Source of the DNA: Rhodospirillaceae bacterium
GTDB taxonomy: Bacteria; Pseudomonadota; Alphaproteobacteria; Dongiales; Dongiaceae
Length of the DNA stretch: 7,782 bases
Direction of reading: 5' to 3'
NCBI GenBank assembly: GCA_016794075.1
Contig: JAEUKU010000024.1
Location: 1 to 7,782, forward strand
The first letter of the stretch is position 1; each line of letters opens with the position of its first letter. Under the pieces are notes generated by a model that did no database searches, was not told where the DNA came from, and saw only the letters and a list, made by a program, of their open reading frames with translations. Of the stretch, positions 5,578 to 7,782 are shown piece after piece. Both the position numbers and the translations under genes were made by a program.

Positions 5578-6336
5578 TTACGGGTACTCGATCCGGTAGC
5601 GCCGCAAGATGCGCTTCATGGTGCTGTCGACCTTCATTTCCGCCAGGGCGCGATTGAAATCGGCCATCGCCTGCGTGCTCTTGGCCGATTGGCGGCTGAG
5701 GCAGAGATAATAGGGGTTGCGCCGCATTTCGCGGTACTCAATCCCCTTGATCAGGGTCCTGGTGCGCATGAAATGCCGCGTCGGCAGCTCGTAGGCGTAG
5801 ATCAGATCGATGTTGCCGTGCAGCAGCATATCCAGCGCGCGCTTGTCGGTGGACGTCGCCGTGACCTTGGCGCCGGCCGCGTCCAGCTCGCCTTCGAGGT
5901 TGTAGCCGCCGACGACCGCGACGCTGCGGTCCTTCAGTTCCGCAACTTTCGTCACCCCTTCCAGCGCAGCGGGGTCGAGCGCAAACAAACCCACGGAGAC
6001 GGCGAAAATCTCGTCGCTGAACGCCAATGTCTCCTCGCGCCCCGGCGCGCGGGAGCAGGAGCAGACCCCGTCATATTCAGGGCGCGTGGCGAATTCCAAC
6101 GCGCGCTTCCACGGCAAGAAGGTGATGTCCAGCGACCAGCCGGCACGCCGGAAGGCCTCGGTGATGATGTCGACGTCGAAGCCACGCTGCCCGTCCGCGC
6201 CCGGCTGCTCGATCTTGTGCGGCGGGAAGTCGTTGCAGGTGAGGCGCAGGGTCTGCTGCGCGCCCGACGCCCCGGCGAACGCGACCGCGCCGCCGAGGAG
6301 GGCGACGCAAAGGAGGAGCAGGCGGAGCAGCGGCAT
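5578..6336 (-). CDS. Periplasmic solute-binding protein, amino-acid-binding (SBP family 3) type
   Basis: This encodes 252 residues from ATG 6336. The signal peptide is MPLLR followed by a long Leu/Ala/Val core to about residue 21, with likely cleavage near AGASGA-QQ (26/27), so the mature protein is periplasmic. The first lobe shows family 3 marks: TCNDFPPH (33-40), GFDVDI (52-57), PWKRAL (75-80), YDGVCSCS (88-95), then REE at 100-102 and FSDEIF (106-111). R100 sits where canonical members bind the ligand carboxylate. The second lobe (about 135-205) includes VAVVGGYNLEGEL and GNIDLIYAYELPTRHF. The usual late Asp that contacts an amino group appears to be Tyr (Y182) with a Glu beside it, so the ligand may not be a standard amino acid. 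No permease or ATPase gene is adjacent in the window. The reading frame extends upstream to GTG 6432, but that would bury the signal peptide. The ribosome binding site is weak (GGA, 6-base spacing). Confidence 0.88.
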   Translation of the reverse strand: MPLLRLLLLCVALLGGAVAFAGASGAQQTLRLTCNDFPPHKIEQPGADGQRGFDVDIITEAFRRAGWSLDITFLPWKRALEFATRPEYDGVCSCSRAPGREETLAFSDEIFAVSVGLFALDPAALEGVTKVAELKDRSVAVVGGYNLEGELDAAGAKVTATSTDKRALDMLLHGNIDLIYAYELPTRHFMRTRTLIKGIEYREMRRNPYYLCLSRQSAKSTQAMADFNRALAEMKVDSTMKRILRRYRIEYP

Positions 6337-6493
6337 GGGCGATCCGGCGATAGCGGCACGACGGGTTGATTTTGGCGGGAAATGGTTAACAAGCCCCACA
6401 AAATCCGGCCATGACACAAGCCATTGAGTCACCTCGCGTTTCGGCGCGGCCCGCCCCGCGGCGGCACCGGACTTGACCCTCGGCTGGCCGCCG

Positions 6494-6560
6494 TGTTAAA
6501 TGATCGTTCAATCAAGATATGAGATTTTATTATCCTAGAACAATATCGTAGTTCAATCGG
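6494..6560 (+). promoter_or_regulatory. AT-rich island, likely promoter region of the Rieske oxygenase gene
   Basis: About 67 bases are clearly AT-rich in an otherwise GC-rich window. They lie within the 271-base gap between the divergent solute-binding protein and Rieske genes. The island contains TATTAT (6528-6533), a possible -10, but no good -35 at 17 bases. GTTCAATC occurs twice (6506-6513 and 6551-6558), 45 bases apart. The rest of the gap (6337-6493) is GC-rich, apart from a short GTTAAC stretch at about 6385, and shows nothing I can name. Confidence 0.4.
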
Positions 6561-6562
6561 AT

Positions 6563-6582
6563 ACTTGTCGCGAGAGACAAGT
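6563..6582. promoter_or_regulatory. Perfect inverted repeat, candidate operator for the Rieske gene
   Basis: ACTTGTC (6563-6569) and GACAAGT (6576-6582) are perfect reverse complements around the six bases GCGAGA. It lies 25 bases before the Rieske start codon, 12 bases before its ribosome binding site. The size and symmetry fit a dimeric repressor operator, or a short hairpin in the mRNA leader. Its left end overlaps GATACT (6560-6565), a 4/6 match to a -10 element. Confidence 0.5.
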
Positions 6583-6594
6583 GGACCCTCGATC

Positions 6595-6598
6595 GGAG
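6595..6598 (+). promoter_or_regulatory. Ribosome binding site of the Rieske oxygenase gene
   Basis: GGAG lies 9 bases before ATG 6608 and supports that start. Confidence 0.6.
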
Positions 6599-6607
6599 AT
6601 TGCGACC

Positions 6608-7782
6608 ATGAACAGCTTCGTCGACATTCGCCACCCCGAGCGGATCTACGCCACCGAGCCGCTGCCGGCCTGGACCTATCTGAATGCCGAGCTGCTGGAG
6701 CTGGAATATGAGCGCGTGATCCTGCCCTCCTGGCAGTTCGTCTGCCACCAGAACCAGGTGAAGGAGCCGGGCGACTTCGCCACCCTCGATTTGTGGCGCG
6801 ACAGCATCATCGTCCTCCGCGGCAAGGACGGCGCGCTGCGCGCCTTCCAGAACGCCTGCCGCCATCGCGGCGCCAAGCTGCTGGACGGCGAAGGCACCTG
6901 CAAGCATCGCATCACCTGCCCCTATCACGCCTGGTCGTATCAGCTGGATGGGCGCTTGGCCGCGGTGCCGTCGGAGAAGACCTTTCCCGGGATCGACAAG
7001 AGCAAGCTCGGCCTGAAGGAGCTGGAGATCGAGGTGTTCTGCGGTCTCGTCTTCGTCCGTATCGCCGGCACCGGTCCGTCGATCGCCGAGCAATGGGGCG
7101 ACCTGGCGAACGAACTGGCGCCGTACCGGATCGAGGAAATGGTGCCGGCGCCGGCGCAGGTCGACGGCAGCATGCTGGTCTCCGAGGAATGGGGCTGCAA
7201 CTGGAAGGTCGCACTCGACAACTACCTCGACAACTACCATGTGCCGTTCGGCCATCCGGGCCTGCACCGGTTGATGGACAACGACCTCGCCTGCACCATC
7301 AACCGGCACGGCGTGTCCTTCTCAAAGAGCGTGATCCGCGAACGCGAATCGCATGTGTGGTCGGAGCGCGCCTATCAGCGCCTCAGCGCCCGCGCTTTCG
7401 ACTACATGCCGGCGGAAGCGCGCAGCACCTGGGTCTTCGGCTTCATGCCGGTCAATATCGGCTTCGACGTCTTCCCCGACAGCATGGATATTTTCCAGAT
7501 CCTGCCCAAAGGCCCGACCAAATGCGTCATCCGCACGCCGCTTTTCGTGCGTCCCGATGCGCGGCGCGAGGCGAAGGTGATGCAGTATCTCGCCAACCGC
7601 ATCAACGCGCAGATCGGGCACGAGGACAAGGAGCTGTGCGAGCGGGTCCAGGCGGGCCTGTCCAGCCACAACTACCAGCCCGGCCCGCTCTCCGAATACG
7701 AGATGCCGGTGAAGGACATGCACGCCCGCATCCGCGCCGCCTGCCCGGTGGTCACGCTGACCGAGCGGCCGATGGACGGCAC
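6608..7782 (+). CDS. Rieske-type ring-hydroxylating oxygenase, large (alpha) subunit; 3' end outside window
   Basis: The frame is open from ATG 6608 to the window end, giving 391 codons without a stop. The product is the terminal oxygenase subunit of a Rieske non-heme iron oxygenase. Such enzymes take electrons from a reductase to hydroxylate or demethylate a substrate with O2. The Rieske [2Fe-2S] ligands are C84-x-H86 and C104-x2-H107. The mononuclear iron site follows: NWK (198-200), then DNYLDNYHVPFGH (204-216), with ligands H211 and H216 and bridging D208. HED at 338-340 probably supplies the third ligand (D340). Relatives are about 400-430 residues long, so only a short C-terminus is missing. 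The substrate is not evident. Quaternary-ammonium demethylases and aromatic dioxygenases share this fold, and no beta subunit, ferredoxin or reductase gene is in view. It is divergent from the solute-binding protein gene and has a palindrome in its leader. Confidence 0.95.
   Translation, partial: MNSFVDIRHPERIYATEPLPAWTYLNAELLELEYERVILPSWQFVCHQNQVKEPGDFATLDLWRDSIIVLRGKDGALRAFQNACRHRGAKLLDGEGTCKHRITCPYHAWSYQLDGRLAAVPSEKTFPGIDKSKLGLKELEIEVFCGLVFVRIAGTGPSIAEQWGDLANELAPYRIEEMVPAPAQVDGSMLVSEEWGCNWKVALDNYLDNYHVPFGHPGLHRLMDNDLACTINRHGVSFSKSVIRERESHVWSERAYQRLSARAFDYMPAEARSTWVFGFMPVNIGFDVFPDSMDIFQILPKGPTKCVIRTPLFVRPDARREAKVMQYLANRINAQIGHEDKELCERVQAGLSSHNYQPGPLSEYEMPVKDMHARIRAACPVVTLTERPMDG

Noticed and set aside
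4936..6369. A 477-codon open frame on the plus strand opposite the solute-binding protein and zincin genes
   Set aside because: It lies antisense to two genes with clear family motifs, starts with Arg-rich low-complexity sequence, and crosses their intergenic gap. It is best explained by GC-rich codon use.
6337..6432. Longer version of the solute-binding protein starting at GTG 6432
   Set aside because: It would place 32 mostly non-hydrophobic residues before a good signal peptide. ATG 6336 gives a normal export signal.
6530..7309. A 259-codon open frame on the minus strand opposite the Rieske gene
   Set aside because: The plus-strand frame carries complete Rieske and iron-site motifs. The minus frame has no family features and ends in the promoter island.

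Overview
The window is GC-rich, densely coding DNA that reads as the chromosome of an alphaproteobacterium. The evidence is a CobN/S/T-type aerobic cobaltochelatase subunit, GC-rich third codon positions, and the style of the Rieske oxygenase, FkbM methyltransferase and zincin genes. Hyphomicrobiales or Rhodospirillales seem likeliest, but I cannot name a genus. I see no rRNA, tRNA, CRISPR array, insertion sequence, phage gene or integrase.

Layout. Positions 1-608 (+) hold the 3' end of cobT (cobalamin biosynthesis), followed by a small lipoprotein gene (657-1070, +) and a full-length recQ helicase gene (1134-2921, +). A 172-base gap with a long inverted repeat leads to a small secreted four-cysteine protein (3094-3468, +). 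This gene converges on a run of four minus-strand genes. In their transcription order these are an orphan periplasmic solute-binding protein (6336-5578), a minimal zincin metallopeptidase (5515-5090), an FkbM-family methyltransferase (5087-4392, two bases after the zincin stop) and an exported dienelactone-hydrolase-like protein (4312-3515). A 271-base divergent intergenic region with an AT-rich island and a perfect 20-base inverted repeat separates this run from a plus-strand Rieske-type ring-hydroxylating oxygenase large subunit (6608 to the window end, incomplete).

How the genes work together. cobT belongs to a cobaltochelatase module whose other genes lie outside the window. recQ is a stand-alone repair helicase. 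The zincin and FkbM genes are almost certainly co-transcribed. Whether the solute-binding protein and hydrolase genes share their transcript is not settled. The Rieske gene has its own regulated-looking leader and probably opens a catabolic or demethylation locus that continues past the window.

I do not see a convincing new multi-gene system. The points most worth a second look are regulatory or structural: the palindrome before the Rieske gene, a bulged hairpin touching the zincin ribosome binding site, a RecQ with an altered aromatic-rich loop and a possibly leaderless start, a hydrolase with a Tat-like leader, and a long inverted repeat after recQ that may be a dispersed element.
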